Assembly (NCBI RefSeq): GCF_018129385.1 | Contig: NZ_JAFCLN010000001.1 | Span: forward strand, 620,001-684,000 | Origin: Bradyrhizobium lablabi | GTDB lineage: Bacteria; Pseudomonadota; Alphaproteobacteria; Rhizobiales; Xanthobacteraceae | Length of the DNA stretch: 64,000 bases | Direction: 5' to 3' | Part shown: in pieces, positions 17,261-26,523 of the stretch | How positions within the stretch are numbered: the stretch's first letter is position 1 | How the letters are laid out: each line of letters opens with the position of its first letter | Position numbers and translations under genes: made by a program | The notes under the pieces: generated by a model | The model's input: only the letters and a program-made list of their open reading frames with translations | Told to the model about the DNA's origin: nothing | The model's database searches: none

Positions 17261-18259
17261 TCACCTCTGTCTTGCCGCCGAGCGTTCGATGAACGCCACC
17301 TCGGTGCCCTTCTTCAGCAATTTTGCCAGCCGGTCGGCGTCCCAATTGGTGAGACGAACGCAACCATGCGATTCCGTCTTGCTCACCTTGGATGGATCGG
17401 GAGTGCCGTGAATGCCATAGCCCTCGCCCGGTGACAGCCCGATCCATTGCGTGCCGACCGGATTGTTCGGGCCCGGCTTGATGGTGAAGGCGCGCTTGGC
17501 CTTGACGCCCTTGAACTTGTAGTCCGGGTTGTAGCGATAGTGCGGGTTGGCATCGATCGAGGCCACCTTGAGCACCCCGCTGGGGGTCGGCTTGTCATCG
17601 CTCCCGACGGTGGCCGGGAAGAAGGCGATCAGTTCGCCGGCATTGCCGAAGGCTTTGACGGTCTGTGCTGTCTTGTCGACCTCAACGCGGGCAACGGCCG
17701 GCTTGTCCCCTCTCACCGCGATGTTCACCACCGAAATCGTCTGCCCGGGTTCATCGAACTTCTTGCCGGGATTGAGAGCTGCGAGCAGCGCCTCGCTCAT
17801 GTGAAATTTTTCCGCAAGCGCCTCGCGCGGGCTGGTGTAGCCGAGTGCCTTCAGGTCCTTCATGTCTTCCATCTTGCGTGGGAGCTTTTCCAGGAAAGGA
17901 CCCTTTACGTCCTTTTCCGTGATTTTGTAGTCAACGATGACGGCGTCGGGGCTGGTGGCAATCAGCGCGCTCCAGACTTCAGGCGTCAGCGTCTGCTTGC
18001 CGGCAGGAAGGTCCTTCGATGCCGCGAATGCCTTGAGCGCCTTTTCGGCGTTCTCCCCCATCTTGCCGTCGATCTCGCCCGGGGAGAAGCTGGCGCGGTC
18101 CAGCAGGACCTGCGCCTTGACGATCGCGGGATGGATCGCATCGCGGGCCGGCGGCTTGCCCTTGAGTTCGGCAGCATTGATCGAGGGCGCATCGACGCCG
18201 GCGAATGCCGGGCGAACGAGGCACGCAAGTAGTCCCAATCCGACAAGCCAGCGCGTCAT
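17261..18259 (-). CDS. periplasmic L,D-transpeptidase (YkuD domain)
   Basis: A 332-residue exported protein. A signal peptide covers residues 1-21. A peptidoglycan-binding-like region is around residues 40-95 ('FSPGEIDGKMGENAEKALKAF'). The YkuD catalytic domain occupies the last half and ends with 'YGIHGTPDPSKVSK' and 'ESHGCVRLTNWDA', where the cysteine near residue 300 is the nucleophile and the two histidines complete the motif. The family forms 3-3 crosslinks in peptidoglycan or attaches proteins to it. ATG 18259 is preferred over the TTG at 18265 because GGAG lies seven bases upstream. Confidence 0.9.
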   Translation of the reverse strand: MTRWLVGLGLLACLVRPAFAGVDAPSINAAELKGKPPARDAIHPAIVKAQVLLDRASFSPGEIDGKMGENAEKALKAFAASKDLPAGKQTLTPEVWSALIATSPDAVIVDYKITEKDVKGPFLEKLPRKMEDMKDLKALGYTSPREALAEKFHMSEALLAALNPGKKFDEPGQTISVVNIAVRGDKPAVARVEVDKTAQTVKAFGNAGELIAFFPATVGSDDKPTPSGVLKVASIDANPHYRYNPDYKFKGVKAKRAFTIKPGPNNPVGTQWIGLSPGEGYGIHGTPDPSKVSKTESHGCVRLTNWDADRLAKLLKKGTEVAFIERSAARQR

Positions 18260-18354
18260 CGGCAAGCTCCAAACCTGCCCTGATAAAGATCAGGACGGCC
18301 CGGAGTTCCCAACCGGCGCGCGGCGCAGCGACGCGCCCGCACGCCATTCCGACA

Positions 18355-19941
18355 TCACCCCTCAGGGAGGCCGGCGATCCGCATCCCCGCGTAGAAGCGT
18401 TCGCGGGTTGCCAGATATATCGGGTTGTCGCTTCTCGCGTTGACGCGGTACCGGCGGATGGTGAAGCCGGGATCAAACGCGAGGCCCGCTAGGGCTGTCG
18501 ATCGGGCCTCCATCACATCACCGGCCAGCGCCAGTGCGGCCGCGAGTTGAAAATGAGTATGCGGATGATTTCGATTGGACTCCAGGCTCCGGCGAAACCA
18601 GGCGATTGACTCCAGATCTGCGCCGGCCGCGAACCTGGCCATGCCAGCGAACATGAACCAGATGAAGGTGCGCGTGTCGCGCGGGGACAGGCGGAGCGCT
18701 TCCTGGATGTGCGCCTCGACCTCCTCGATGCGTCCCATGAGATACTTGCCAAAGCCGATAAACCCGTGGGCGTCGGCCAAATTGCGGTCAAGCGCCAGCG
18801 CCTGGTTGCACGCGGCAATGCCTTCGGCAATCCGGCGCGTTTGCATCCGAACCGCACCAAGAAACATATGGGCTCTGGGATAGTTGGGGGCCAGCGACAG
18901 CACCCTGATCAATGCGCTCTCCGCGGCATCCAGATGCAGGATTCCGTCATCGGTCAAATGTCCGGAAGCCAATGCCATATCAAGATGAGCCGCGCTGACG
19001 GCCGCCTCGATATTTTCCGGGTCGAGCGCGAGCGCACGCGCAAAAAAGTTCCTCGCCCGCTCGATGGAAGCAGGTGTCAGCGCCTTGTTTATGCTTGCCC
19101 TACCCTGGAAGTAGAGGTCCATCGCATCCGGGTGCGGTGAGCGTTCCGCGCGCCGCGCTTCGACCTCGATGAGTTCGGCATTCAATGTGTTGGCGAGCCG
19201 TGAAACGATCTCGTCCTGCATATCGAAGAGGTCGGCGGCCGGCTTGTCGAAGCGTTCGGCCCACAGATGGTTGCCGGTCTCCGCATCGATCAACTGCGCA
19301 TTCAGCCGAAACCGGTTGCCGCCGCGTTGCACCGAGCCTTCGAGCACATAACGGACATTCAATTCGCGCCCGATCAGCTTGACGTCGACCGCCCTGCCCT
19401 TGAAGGTGAATGCGGTGTTGCGGGCGATCACGAACGAACCCGCAATGCGCGACAGGTCCGTCGTCAGGCTCTCGGTGACCCCATCGACAAAATAGTCCTG
19501 CTCGGGACCGGCGCCGATATTGGCAAACGGCAAAACCACGATCGACAGACGCGGCGCGGTGGGCCGGACCGCGCTGCCATTGCCGGTTCGCCAAGCCAAT
19601 TCATCCTGAACGGATGCCGCAGGCCGTCGCCGGACTTCCTGCACCGGACCGACAAAGCGAAAGCCCTTGCGCGGGAGTGTCTTGATCAGGCGCTGTTGTT
19701 CGCCGGAATCGCCGATCGCGCTCCGGGCGGCGTTCAGGCGGGTCGTCAGCGCCGCCTCCGAGACAATGCGCCCGTTCCAGACGGCGTTGAGGAGATCGTC
19801 CCGGCTGACCACCTGCTCCCGGTTGCGGATCAGGTACTCGAGCAGGTCGAACACCTGTGGTGCAACCGGGACGATATCGGAGGCGCGATGCAACTCACGC
19901 TGGTCGGTATCCAATGCGTAGTCCTCGAAGAGATAGCGCAA
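18355..19941 (-). CDS. CadC-like transcriptional regulator: OmpR-type winged helix plus TPR region
   Basis: About 528 residues. The N-terminal domain (about 1-100) is an OmpR/PhoB winged helix: 'RYLFEDYALDTDQREL', 'VAPQVFDLLEYLIRN', 'LIKTLPRKGFRFVG'. It is followed by a 'SIVVLPFANIGAGPEQDYF' block and a 'YVLEGSVQRGGNRFRLNAQL' segment seen in CadC/adenylate cyclase-like multidomain regulators, then TPR-like helices to the end. No receiver domain is present and no transmembrane helix is obvious. I place the start at the TTG at 19941, after GGGAGGG; the frame is open further upstream. The GTAAG repeats at 20003-20035 in the divergent promoter are a candidate binding site. Confidence 0.8.
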   Translation of the reverse strand: MRYLFEDYALDTDQRELHRASDIVPVAPQVFDLLEYLIRNREQVVSRDDLLNAVWNGRIVSEAALTTRLNAARSAIGDSGEQQRLIKTLPRKGFRFVGPVQEVRRRPAASVQDELAWRTGNGSAVRPTAPRLSIVVLPFANIGAGPEQDYFVDGVTESLTTDLSRIAGSFVIARNTAFTFKGRAVDVKLIGRELNVRYVLEGSVQRGGNRFRLNAQLIDAETGNHLWAERFDKPAADLFDMQDEIVSRLANTLNAELIEVEARRAERSPHPDAMDLYFQGRASINKALTPASIERARNFFARALALDPENIEAAVSAAHLDMALASGHLTDDGILHLDAAESALIRVLSLAPNYPRAHMFLGAVRMQTRRIAEGIAACNQALALDRNLADAHGFIGFGKYLMGRIEEVEAHIQEALRLSPRDTRTFIWFMFAGMARFAAGADLESIAWFRRSLESNRNHPHTHFQLAAALALAGDVMEARSTALAGLAFDPGFTIRRYRVNARSDNPIYLATRERFYAGMRIAGLPEG

Positions 19942-20002
19942 GCTGCCATTCCCTCCCGCCTTTCGATCACCGACTGTTTTTAGCACCGGGGCAAGCCACA
20001 AC

Positions 20003-20035
20003 GTAAGCCGCCGGTAAGGAAAAAGTAAGCCGCAC
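20003..20035. promoter_or_regulatory. three 11-bp direct repeats, candidate winged-helix regulator site
   Basis: GTAAG begins at 20003, 20014 and 20025, an exact 11-base spacing. The first and third units extend to GTAAGCCGC. Tandem repeats one helical turn apart are the usual target of OmpR/PhoB-type winged helices, and such a regulator is encoded just next door. The site lies between the divergent genes at 19941 and 20151 and could control either or both. Confidence 0.55.
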
Positions 20036-20150
20036 ATCAAGCGCGTAGCCGCATGTCTTGGTACCGTCCGTTTCGCAGAATAGCCTGCTGGCGCTGGCTC
20101 CAACCGATCCCCGGCCGGCGCGAAATCGGGCCAGACCACGGAGACTGTTC

Positions 20151-21131
20151 ATGATCACGCGTCGTGATTTGCTGAACGCGTCGGCGGCCGGCGTCGCACT
20201 TTCCGCCACTGGTTTTGTGCCGCAGGGCATCGCGCAACCGCTCGCGAGAACCGTGCATATCGTGACGGGTTTTACGCCCGGGCTCCAGGACACCATGGGA
20301 AGGCTGATTGCGAGCCAGATGAAGGATTACGCCGAGACAATCGTGGTCGAGACCCGACCGGGTGCGGCCGGACGTGTCGCAGCGGAGTCCGTCAAGAGCG
20401 GCGCCGCCGACGGGTCGATCATGCTGTTCGGGCCGCTAGGCTTCCTCACGCTCTTTCCGCATGTCCACAAGACGCTTCCATACAAGGCGGAAGATTTTAT
20501 TCCCGTCACGACGGCCGGCGCCGTTCCGACATTGCTGACGGTGGGCCCAAAGGTACCGGCCGAGGTAAAAACCCTCGCCGATTTCGTCGCATGGTGCCGG
20601 GCCAATCCCGGGCAAGCGAGTTTCGGAACGGCGGGTGCCGGAAGCACGCTGCACTTTATCGGTGCGATGCTGGGCCGCACCGAGCGCATTGAATATCTTC
20701 ACGTGCCCTATCAGGGCAGAGGCGCAATCGACGACCTCCTCAAGGGCGAGATTGCATCTGCCATCATGCCACTCCCTAGTTCGTTCAGCCTTGTCCAGGC
20801 CGGCAGCCTCCGCGCGCTGGCAACCACCGGGACGCACCGCAGCCCGTTCCTTCCCGATGTGCCGACGATGGCGGAAGCCGGCTATCCCTCGCTCAGGGAC
20901 ACTACGTGGTCTGGATTCTTCGTTCCGGCAAAGACGCCGGCGCCCGTCGTCGAAAAGCTCAACGGCGCTATCCAGGCGGCCTTGCGCACCGACGCGGTAA
21001 AATCGGGCATGGCAAAATTGGGGGTTGAGATCGATGCGATCTCGATGAACGATCTGACCCGGCTGATCGCATCCGAATCCGAACGGTGGAAGGGGATCGT
21101 GCAGGCAACGGGATTCACCCCTGCGGGCTGA
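20151..21131 (+). CDS. Bug/TctC-type solute-binding protein
   Basis: A 326-residue periplasmic binding protein of the tripartite tricarboxylate transporter family. The N-terminus MITRRDLLNASAAGVALSA has a twin-arginine-like signal. The Bug core follows: 'HIVTGFTPGLQDTMGRLIA', 'VVETRPGAAGRVAAESV', 'FGTAGAGSTLHFIGAML', 'VPYQGRGAIDDLLKGEI'. Such proteins bind carboxylates or related small molecules. No TctA or TctB membrane partner is nearby. The ATG at 20151 has GGAG seven bases upstream; the longer frame has no ribosome-binding site. It is divergent from the CadC-like regulator. Confidence 0.88.
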   Translation: MITRRDLLNASAAGVALSATGFVPQGIAQPLARTVHIVTGFTPGLQDTMGRLIASQMKDYAETIVVETRPGAAGRVAAESVKSGAADGSIMLFGPLGFLTLFPHVHKTLPYKAEDFIPVTTAGAVPTLLTVGPKVPAEVKTLADFVAWCRANPGQASFGTAGAGSTLHFIGAMLGRTERIEYLHVPYQGRGAIDDLLKGEIASAIMPLPSSFSLVQAGSLRALATTGTHRSPFLPDVPTMAEAGYPSLRDTTWSGFFVPAKTPAPVVEKLNGAIQAALRTDAVKSGMAKLGVEIDAISMNDLTRLIASESERWKGIVQATGFTPAG

Positions 21132-21146
21132 GAAACGGGAGATCGC

Positions 21147-22163
21147 ATGCCGCCGGTGAAATCGGCATCCGAATTGCGGCAACTCATTCAGTCGCATCGC
21201 GTGACGGCGGTGATCCATGTCGCTGCACGATTGGGAATTGCGGAGCTGCTGCGCGACGAACCGCTACCGGTCGGGAAACTGGCGGTGGCGACCGGTGCCG
21301 ATGAACAGGCCCTTCGCCGCCTGCTGATCGCGCTGTCGACGATCGGGATTTGCAGCGCCGAAGGGGACGATCGATTCTCATTGACCGACTTGGGCGCCGG
21401 CCTCGACGGAAATTCCGAACAGTCGTTCAAGGCGTGGGCGATCTTCGAGGGGCAGATATTGTCCCATCGCTGGAGCGGCATGCTGGATTCGGTGATGACC
21501 GGCAAGACCGCCGCGCAACTCCAGGGCGTCGACAACAGCTTTGACTTGATGGCGCAGAGCCCGGAGACCGTCAGCATCTTCAACGCGGCCATGGCAGACC
21601 TGACGCGTTTTACGACGCCCGGCATCTTGGGCGCATATGATTTCAGTCAAATCGTCAGCTTGATGGACGTGGGAGGCGGCGCCGGCGAACTCATCGCCGC
21701 GATCGCGAGGCGATATCCGCAGATACGGGGCGCGGTTTTCGATCTTCCCCGCTGCGCCGAGGCGGCGCTCCATCATCTGGACCGCATGCAGGTGAAGGAC
21801 CGTACTGAATTCCTGCCCGGCGATTTCTTCCAGGCGGTCCCCTCAGGGGCCGATGCGATCATCATGAAGAGCATTCTCCACGACTGGAACGACGAGCGCT
21901 GCTCGGTGATCCTCAGGAATTGTCGCCAGGCGCTTCCGCCGAGCGGCGTATTGCTGGTCGTCGAACGCATCATGCCGGAAGCGCCGAGCCCGAGCGAGGA
22001 GCATCGCGAGCAGGCGATGAGCGACCTGAACATGCTGCGCGGCCCGGGCGGCCTCGAGCGAACGGAGAAGCAATATCGCCGCCTGCTCGAGGAAGCCGGC
22101 TTCCGCCAGGTGTCAATCCACCCGGCGGGCCTGTTCAGCGTGATCGAATCGCGGCTGAGCTAA
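21147..22163 (+). CDS. SAM-dependent O-methyltransferase, dimerisation-domain type
   Basis: A 338-residue enzyme of the plant/fungal-type O-methyltransferase family 2. The N-terminal winged-helix dimerisation part (1-100) reads 'VIHVAARLGIAELLRDEPL'. The SAM-binding motif is 'LMDVGGGAGELIAAIARRYP' near residues 172-191, followed by 'VFDLPRCAE', 'FLPGDFFQAVPSGAD', and the catalytic-base region 'KSILHDWNDE', where His-Asp is conserved. The substrate is unknown and may be a phenol or other hydroxyl-bearing small molecule. It starts 15 bases after the Bug gene and is probably co-transcribed with it. Confidence 0.85.
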   Translation: MPPVKSASELRQLIQSHRVTAVIHVAARLGIAELLRDEPLPVGKLAVATGADEQALRRLLIALSTIGICSAEGDDRFSLTDLGAGLDGNSEQSFKAWAIFEGQILSHRWSGMLDSVMTGKTAAQLQGVDNSFDLMAQSPETVSIFNAAMADLTRFTTPGILGAYDFSQIVSLMDVGGGAGELIAAIARRYPQIRGAVFDLPRCAEAALHHLDRMQVKDRTEFLPGDFFQAVPSGADAIIMKSILHDWNDERCSVILRNCRQALPPSGVLLVVERIMPEAPSPSEEHREQAMSDLNMLRGPGGLERTEKQYRRLLEEAGFRQVSIHPAGLFSVIESRLS

Positions 22164-22171
22164 CGCCTGCC

Positions 22172-23143
22172 TTATTGCTCGATCTTGATGTTGGCGTCCT
22201 TGATCACCTTGCCCCAGCGCGCGATTTCCTCGCCGACGAAGGCGCGGAATTCCTCGGGGGTGCTGCCGACCGCCACGATGCCCTGATCGGCGAGCTTGGC
22301 CTGTAACGCGGGATCGGCGAGCGCCTTCTTGGCCTCCGCCGCGACGCGGTCGACGATTTCCTTTGGCGTGCCGGCGGGCGCGATAATTCCGGCCCAGGTG
22401 CCCGAGACGAAGTCGGGCACGCCCTGCTCTGCCATCGTCGGCACATCCGGCGCGGCCGGAACGCGTTCCTTGGCGGTGACCGCCAGCGCTTTGGCATTGC
22501 CGGATTTCACCTGGGGCATCAGCGGGCCGATGATGTCGAACATTACGTTGATCTGACCGCCCACCAGATCCTGCAACGCGCCGGCCGTGCCCTTGTAGGG
22601 AATGTGCTGCATGTTGGTGCCGGTACGGCTCTTGAACATCTCCATGGTCAGATGCGCCGCCGCGCCGATGCCGCTCGATGCAAAATTGAGTTCGCCCGGC
22701 TTGGACTTGGCGAGCGCGATCAGCTCTTTCACATTGTTCGCCGGCAGCGACGGGTGCGCGATCATGATCAGCGGCGCCGAGCTCATCAACGACACGTAAG
22801 TGAGGTCCTTGAGCGTGTCGTAAGGCAGCTTGGGATTGAGGGTGGGATTGACCGAATGCGCCGCGATGACGGTGCCGAAGGTGTAGCCGTCGGGCGCGGC
22901 CTTGGCGACCACGTCGGTGCCGATGATGGCGTTGGCGCCCGGCTTGTTTTCAAAGACGATGGTCTGGCCGAGCGCATCGGCGATCTTCTGCCCGACGAGG
23001 CGGGCCATCAGATCGGTGTAGCCGCCCGGCGTATAGGGCACGATCATGCGGATCGGCCGGTTCGGCCAGTTTTGCGCGAAGGCCTCGCTAGCGGAGACCA
23101 GCATGAGCGCCAAGGCTGCGATGGCGCGGAGTGAATATTTCAT
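22172..23143 (-). CDS. Bug/TctC-type solute-binding protein
   Basis: A 323-residue periplasmic protein with a signal peptide ending AEAFAQ-like at about residue 23. It carries full Bug signatures: 'WPNRPIRMIVPYTPGGYTD', 'NKPGANAIIGTDVVAKA', 'GELNFASSGIGAAAHL', 'IPYKGTAGALQDLVGGQ'. It probably binds a carboxylate. It has no membrane components beside it. It converges with the methyltransferase gene, with nine bases between stops, and is followed upstream by another binding-protein gene on the same strand. Confidence 0.9.
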   Translation of the reverse strand: MKYSLRAIAALALMLVSASEAFAQNWPNRPIRMIVPYTPGGYTDLMARLVGQKIADALGQTIVFENKPGANAIIGTDVVAKAAPDGYTFGTVIAAHSVNPTLNPKLPYDTLKDLTYVSLMSSAPLIMIAHPSLPANNVKELIALAKSKPGELNFASSGIGAAAHLTMEMFKSRTGTNMQHIPYKGTAGALQDLVGGQINVMFDIIGPLMPQVKSGNAKALAVTAKERVPAAPDVPTMAEQGVPDFVSGTWAGIIAPAGTPKEIVDRVAAEAKKALADPALQAKLADQGIVAVGSTPEEFRAFVGEEIARWGKVIKDANIKIEQ

Positions 23144-23220
23144 GATTCAGTTTCCCAAAATTGCAGCGTCGCACGCTCATCAGCGCGCGACGCCATTGTT
23201 CTTGTTATTGACGGGTATGC

Positions 23221-24309
23221 TCAGCCCTTGCGCATTTTGCTGAGCAGATAATTGTCGTAATAGTTCTCGCCGATCTGCGTATAGAACAGCACTTCTTTCA
23301 TATACGCGTCGTGGCTCTCCTTGGTCTTCTTGAAGAGCGGGCTCTTGGACGCGATGTCGTTCAGGTACTCTTGCGTGGCGTTGTAGCAGGCTTCCATCAC
23401 CGGCTGCGGGAAGGCGCGCAGCTCCGCTCCGCCAGCGACGAGCCGCTTCAGCGCTGCCGGATTGACGCTGTCGTATTTCTCGAGCATCCACGCGCCGGCC
23501 GCTGCGCCGGCCTGGTTGAGAATGAACTGGTACTGCTTGGGCAGCGCGTTCCACTTCTCCTCGTTGATAATCATGTGCAGCATGGCGCCGCCTTCCCACC
23601 AGCCGGGGAAGTAGTAGTACTTCGCCACCTTGTAGAAGCCGAGTTTTTCGTCGTCGTAGGGACCGACGAACTCGGCCGCGTCGATCGAGCCCTTCTCCAG
23701 CGCCGAATAGACCTCGCCGCCCGCGATCTGCTGCGGCACGATGCCGAGCTTGGCCAGCACATGCCCGCCCATGCCGGCGATACGGAATTTCAGGCCGTTG
23801 AGATCGTCTGTTGTCTTGATCTCCTTGCGGAACCAGCCGCCCATCTGCGTGCCGGAATTGCCTGCGAGGATGGCGTGGGCCTTGAAGGGCTTGAGCGCCT
23901 CGTTGACGAGGTCGGCGCCGCCGCCGAACGCCCACCAGGATTCCTGGTGGCGGTGATTCATGCCGAAGGGCACGCCGGTCGCATAGGCCAGCGCCGGCTC
24001 CTTGCCGATGTAGAAATAAAGCGGGGTCTGCGCGACCTCGACGGTCGCCGAGCTCACCGCATCGAGCGCTTGCAGGCCGGGCACGATCTCGCCGGCCGCA
24101 AAGGTCTGGATCTGAAACTTGCCGTCGGTGGCATCCGCCACGTATTTCGCAAAGGTCTGCGCGGTGCCGAAGATGGTGTCGAGCGACTTCGGAAAGCTCG
24201 AAGTCAGGCGCCATTTGATTTCGGGCGTACCTTGCGCGATGGCGGGCGCCGCGACCAGCGTGGTCGCGCCGGCGACGGCGCCGCCCTTGAGGAATGTACG
24301 GCGTTTCAT
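23221..24309 (-). CDS. TRAP transporter solute-binding protein, DctP type
   Basis: A 362-residue periplasmic protein with a twin-arginine signal, MKRRTFLKGGAVAGATTL, ending AIAQ at about residue 27. The DctP fold is shown by 'IKWRLTSSFPKSLDTIFGTA', 'KFQIQTFAAGEIVPGLQAL', 'LKFRIAGMGGHVLAKLG' with the ligand-anchoring arginine, and 'AAEFVGPYDDEKLGFYK'. Related proteins bind 2-oxo acids such as pyruvate or lactate. No DctQ or DctM genes lie nearby. The ATG at 24309 is used; a longer frame to 24372 adds residues before the Tat motif. Confidence 0.88.
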   Translation of the reverse strand: MKRRTFLKGGAVAGATTLVAAPAIAQGTPEIKWRLTSSFPKSLDTIFGTAQTFAKYVADATDGKFQIQTFAAGEIVPGLQALDAVSSATVEVAQTPLYFYIGKEPALAYATGVPFGMNHRHQESWWAFGGGADLVNEALKPFKAHAILAGNSGTQMGGWFRKEIKTTDDLNGLKFRIAGMGGHVLAKLGIVPQQIAGGEVYSALEKGSIDAAEFVGPYDDEKLGFYKVAKYYYFPGWWEGGAMLHMIINEEKWNALPKQYQFILNQAGAAAGAWMLEKYDSVNPAALKRLVAGGAELRAFPQPVMEACYNATQEYLNDIASKSPLFKKTKESHDAYMKEVLFYTQIGENYYDNYLLSKMRKG

Positions 24310-24422
24310 GAGCTGTTTACTCCCTTTAAATTGCAATCCGTCGGCACCGGGCGAAAGAGCGCCCCTCGCCATTTCCCCCTCTATAACGAATTATTGGGCA
24401 TGCGTGGAAGCGCTACCTTGCC

Positions 24423-24458
24423 GCTGGCGGTGCGGTTATTTTGCAGATGTCCGCCAGC
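24423..24458. promoter_or_regulatory. inverted repeat in the divergent DctP / DapA-like spacer
   Basis: GCTGGCGG (24423-24430) and CCGCCAGC (24451-24458) are perfect inverted arms separated by 20 bases, upstream of the gene at 24504. It could be an operator or an incidental GC-rich dyad. Confidence 0.3.
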
Positions 24459-24503
24459 CGTAGCATGCTAGTCTTGACCGTGAACCGCCGAAGGAGACGA
24501 GAC

Positions 24504-25466
24504 ATGGCCCGCCATCCCGACTTCGTGCCGCAAGGTGTGATCCCGGCGGTGCTGCTGCCATTCCACGAGGACCTTTCGATCGACGAGGCAAGCTTCCGGG
24601 CCCACCTGCGCGATGTCGCCGCGGTGCAAGGATTATCCGCGATCACCGTCAACGCGCACTCCACCGAGGTTGCCTCCTGCACGCGGGACGAGCAGCGCCG
24701 CGTGATGGAGATCGCGGGCGAGGAAGCCGGCGGCAAATTGCCGATCGTTCATGGTGTGTGGGCGGACGGCAGCCTGGAGGCAGCGCGGATCGCGCGGCAG
24801 GCGCAGGCCGGCGGCGCTTCGGCGCTGTTAGTGTTTCCACCCGCTCCGTTCACCCTTGGCCAGACGCCCGAGATGGCGCTGGCCCATTTCAAAGCCATCG
24901 CCGATGCTTCCGATCTGCCGATCATCGTATTTCAATATCCCCTCGCCACCGGCCAGGGCTATCCGATGGCGACGCTGGAGCGGCTGTTCGACGAAGCGCC
25001 GACCATCCGCGCCATCAAGGACTGGACGCCGCTGGTGCCGCAGCACGAAAATCATGTGCGCGCGTTGCAGGGACGCAAGCGTCCGATCAACGTGCTGTCC
25101 ACCAACAGCGCCTTTCTCCTGAGCTCGCTGGTGCTCGGCTGCAACGGCCTGCTTTCCGGCAGCGGCAGCGTGATCGCCGATCTCCAGGCAAAACTGTTCC
25201 GCGCCGCGCAAGCCAACGATCTGGCGGAAGCGCGCCGGCTGAACGACCTGATTTATCCGACGGCACGGGTGTTCTACGCCGATCCCTTTGTCGACATGCA
25301 CAACCGCATGAAGGAAGCGCTGGTGCTGCTCGGCAAGCTGCCGCGCGCGGTGGTGCGCCCGCCGCTGGTGAAGATTTCGGAGGCGGAAATTGCGCGGATC
25401 AGGGACGCACTGATCGCAGCGGGATTGCTCGACACGCGTGCAGCGCTGGGACGCAACGCGGCTTGA
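24504..25466 (+). CDS. dihydrodipicolinate synthase-family aldolase/lyase
   Basis: A 320-residue TIM-barrel enzyme of the DapA/NAL superfamily. Relevant residues are the helper tyrosine in '[11 protein letters not shown]' and the Schiff-base lysine in '[11 protein letters not shown]', near residue 171. The family substrate-binding loop, usually GTTGE, reads '[10 protein letters not shown]', so it is not a true DapA. It probably acts on another 2-oxo acid by aldol cleavage or dehydration. AAGGAGA lies just before the ATG at 24504. Its pairing with a divergent DctP-type 2-oxo-acid-binding protein is suggestive. Confidence 0.85.
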   Translation: MARHPDFVPQGVIPAVLLPFHEDLSIDEASFRAHLRDVAAVQGLSAITVNAHSTEVASCTRDEQRRVMEIAGEEAGGKLPIVHGVWADGSLEAARIARQAQAGGASALLVFPPAPFTLGQTPEMALAHFKAIADASDLPIIVFQYPLATGQGYPMATLERLFDEAPTIRAIKDWTPLVPQHENHVRALQGRKRPINVLSTNSAFLLSSLVLGCNGLLSGSGSVIADLQAKLFRAAQANDLAEARRLNDLIYPTARVFYADPFVDMHNRMKEALVLLGKLPRAVVRPPLVKISEAEIARIRDALIAAGLLDTRAALGRNAA

Positions 25467-25468
25467 GC

Positions 25469-25819
25469 GTGGCCGAGGACGATGACGCGACCGACGAGAT
25501 CGCGTTGATCGAGGCGCGGCTCGAGCATCTTGCCGAGGTCGCCGAGAGCTGCCGCAAATACATCCTGGCTTCCAAGGCCGCTATCGCCGGCGGCCTTGCC
25601 TTGCTGGCTCTCGTGATGTTCGGCCTGCTCGGCGGCAATCAGGTCCTTGCCCTCGGATCGATCGCCGCCGTGCTGGGCGGGGTTGTCTCGCTCGGATCGA
25701 ATTTCAGCACGCTGCAACAGACGACAGCCGCCATGAACGCCGCCGAAGCGCTCCGCTCGGAGTTGATCGGCCGGCTCGATTTGCATGTGGTCGCCGATAG
25801 CCCGCTCAAGCTGAACTGA
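25469..25819 (+). CDS. small predicted membrane protein
   Basis: About 116 residues. An acidic, helical N-terminus ('[19 protein letters not shown]') is followed by two hydrophobic helices near residues 38-58 and 63-80, then a helical tail with '[17 protein letters not shown]'. The start is GTG at 25469, or TTG at 25463 overlapping the upstream stop as TTGA. Close packing suggests co-expression with the DapA-like enzyme. No family is recognised. Confidence 0.65.
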   Translation: MAEDDDATDEIALIEARLEHLAEVAESCRKYILASKAAIAGGLALLALVMFGLLGGNQVLALGSIAAVLGGVVSLGSNFSTLQQTTAAMNAAEALRSELIGRLDLHVVADSPLKLN

Positions 25820-25874
25820 GGCAGGATCGCTTCGCTTACCTCGCCCTGCTTGCGGGGAGAGGGAGGATGGAGAT

Positions 25875-26507
25875 TCAATCCGGCCGGATCATCTCGAACA
25901 TGTCTTCCTGCTTGATCTCGAAATAGTCGCCCTTGCGGCCGGCGCGGACGATGGGCCGGGCAAGGCCGGTCTGGTAGACGCCGTCCCTGATCATGGCCTT
26001 GTCGATATGGACGGCGACGACCTCGCCGAAGGTGACCCAGGCATTGGCCTTCTCGCCGTTGGCGCCCTGGAGCTGGATGATCTGGGTCACCTTGCATTCG
26101 AAGGCGACCGGGCTTTCGGCGACGCGCGGGACGTTGACGAGCCTGCCCGGTACGGCGGTGAGGCCCGCGATCGTGAACTCGCTGACGTCGTGGGCGACGT
26201 GCGCGGCGGTGGCATTCATGTGCTGCGCCAAATCTTTGGTGGCGAGATTCCAGACGAATTCGCCGGTCTCCTTCACGTTCTGGACGGTGTCCTTCCAGGA
26301 GGTGGAGGAGAAACCGATGATCGGCGGTACGTAGCAAAAGCCGTTGAAGAAGCTGTAGGGCGCGAGGTTGATGTTGCCCTTGGCATCGCGCGAGGAGATC
26401 CAGCCGATCGGGCGCGGCGCGACGATCGCGTTGAAGGGATCGTGCTTCAGGCCGTGGCCGTTCCTGGGTTCATAGAAGTGCAAGTCTTTGGGAGATTTGG
26501 CGTCCAC
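25875..26507 (-). CDS. flavin reductase-like FMN-binding protein
   Basis: A 210-residue protein of the flavin reductase-like domain family. The conserved blocks are 'FNAIVAPRPIGWISSRDA' with the PRPIGW-S motif near residue 35, 'NLAPYSFFNGFCYVPPIIGF', 'ETGEFVWNLAT', and 'TQIIQLQGANGEKANAWV'. Members bind FMN and may reduce flavin or serve partner oxygenases. I start it at the GTG at 26507 (VDAKSPKDL), because the longer frame upstream runs through a palindromic repeat element. No partner oxygenase is adjacent. Confidence 0.85.
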   Translation of the reverse strand: MDAKSPKDLHFYEPRNGHGLKHDPFNAIVAPRPIGWISSRDAKGNINLAPYSFFNGFCYVPPIIGFSSTSWKDTVQNVKETGEFVWNLATKDLAQHMNATAAHVAHDVSEFTIAGLTAVPGRLVNVPRVAESPVAFECKVTQIIQLQGANGEKANAWVTFGEVVAVHIDKAMIRDGVYQTGLARPIVRAGRKGDYFEIKQEDMFEMIRPD

Positions 26508-26523
26508 GGCTGCTTTTCCGCTC

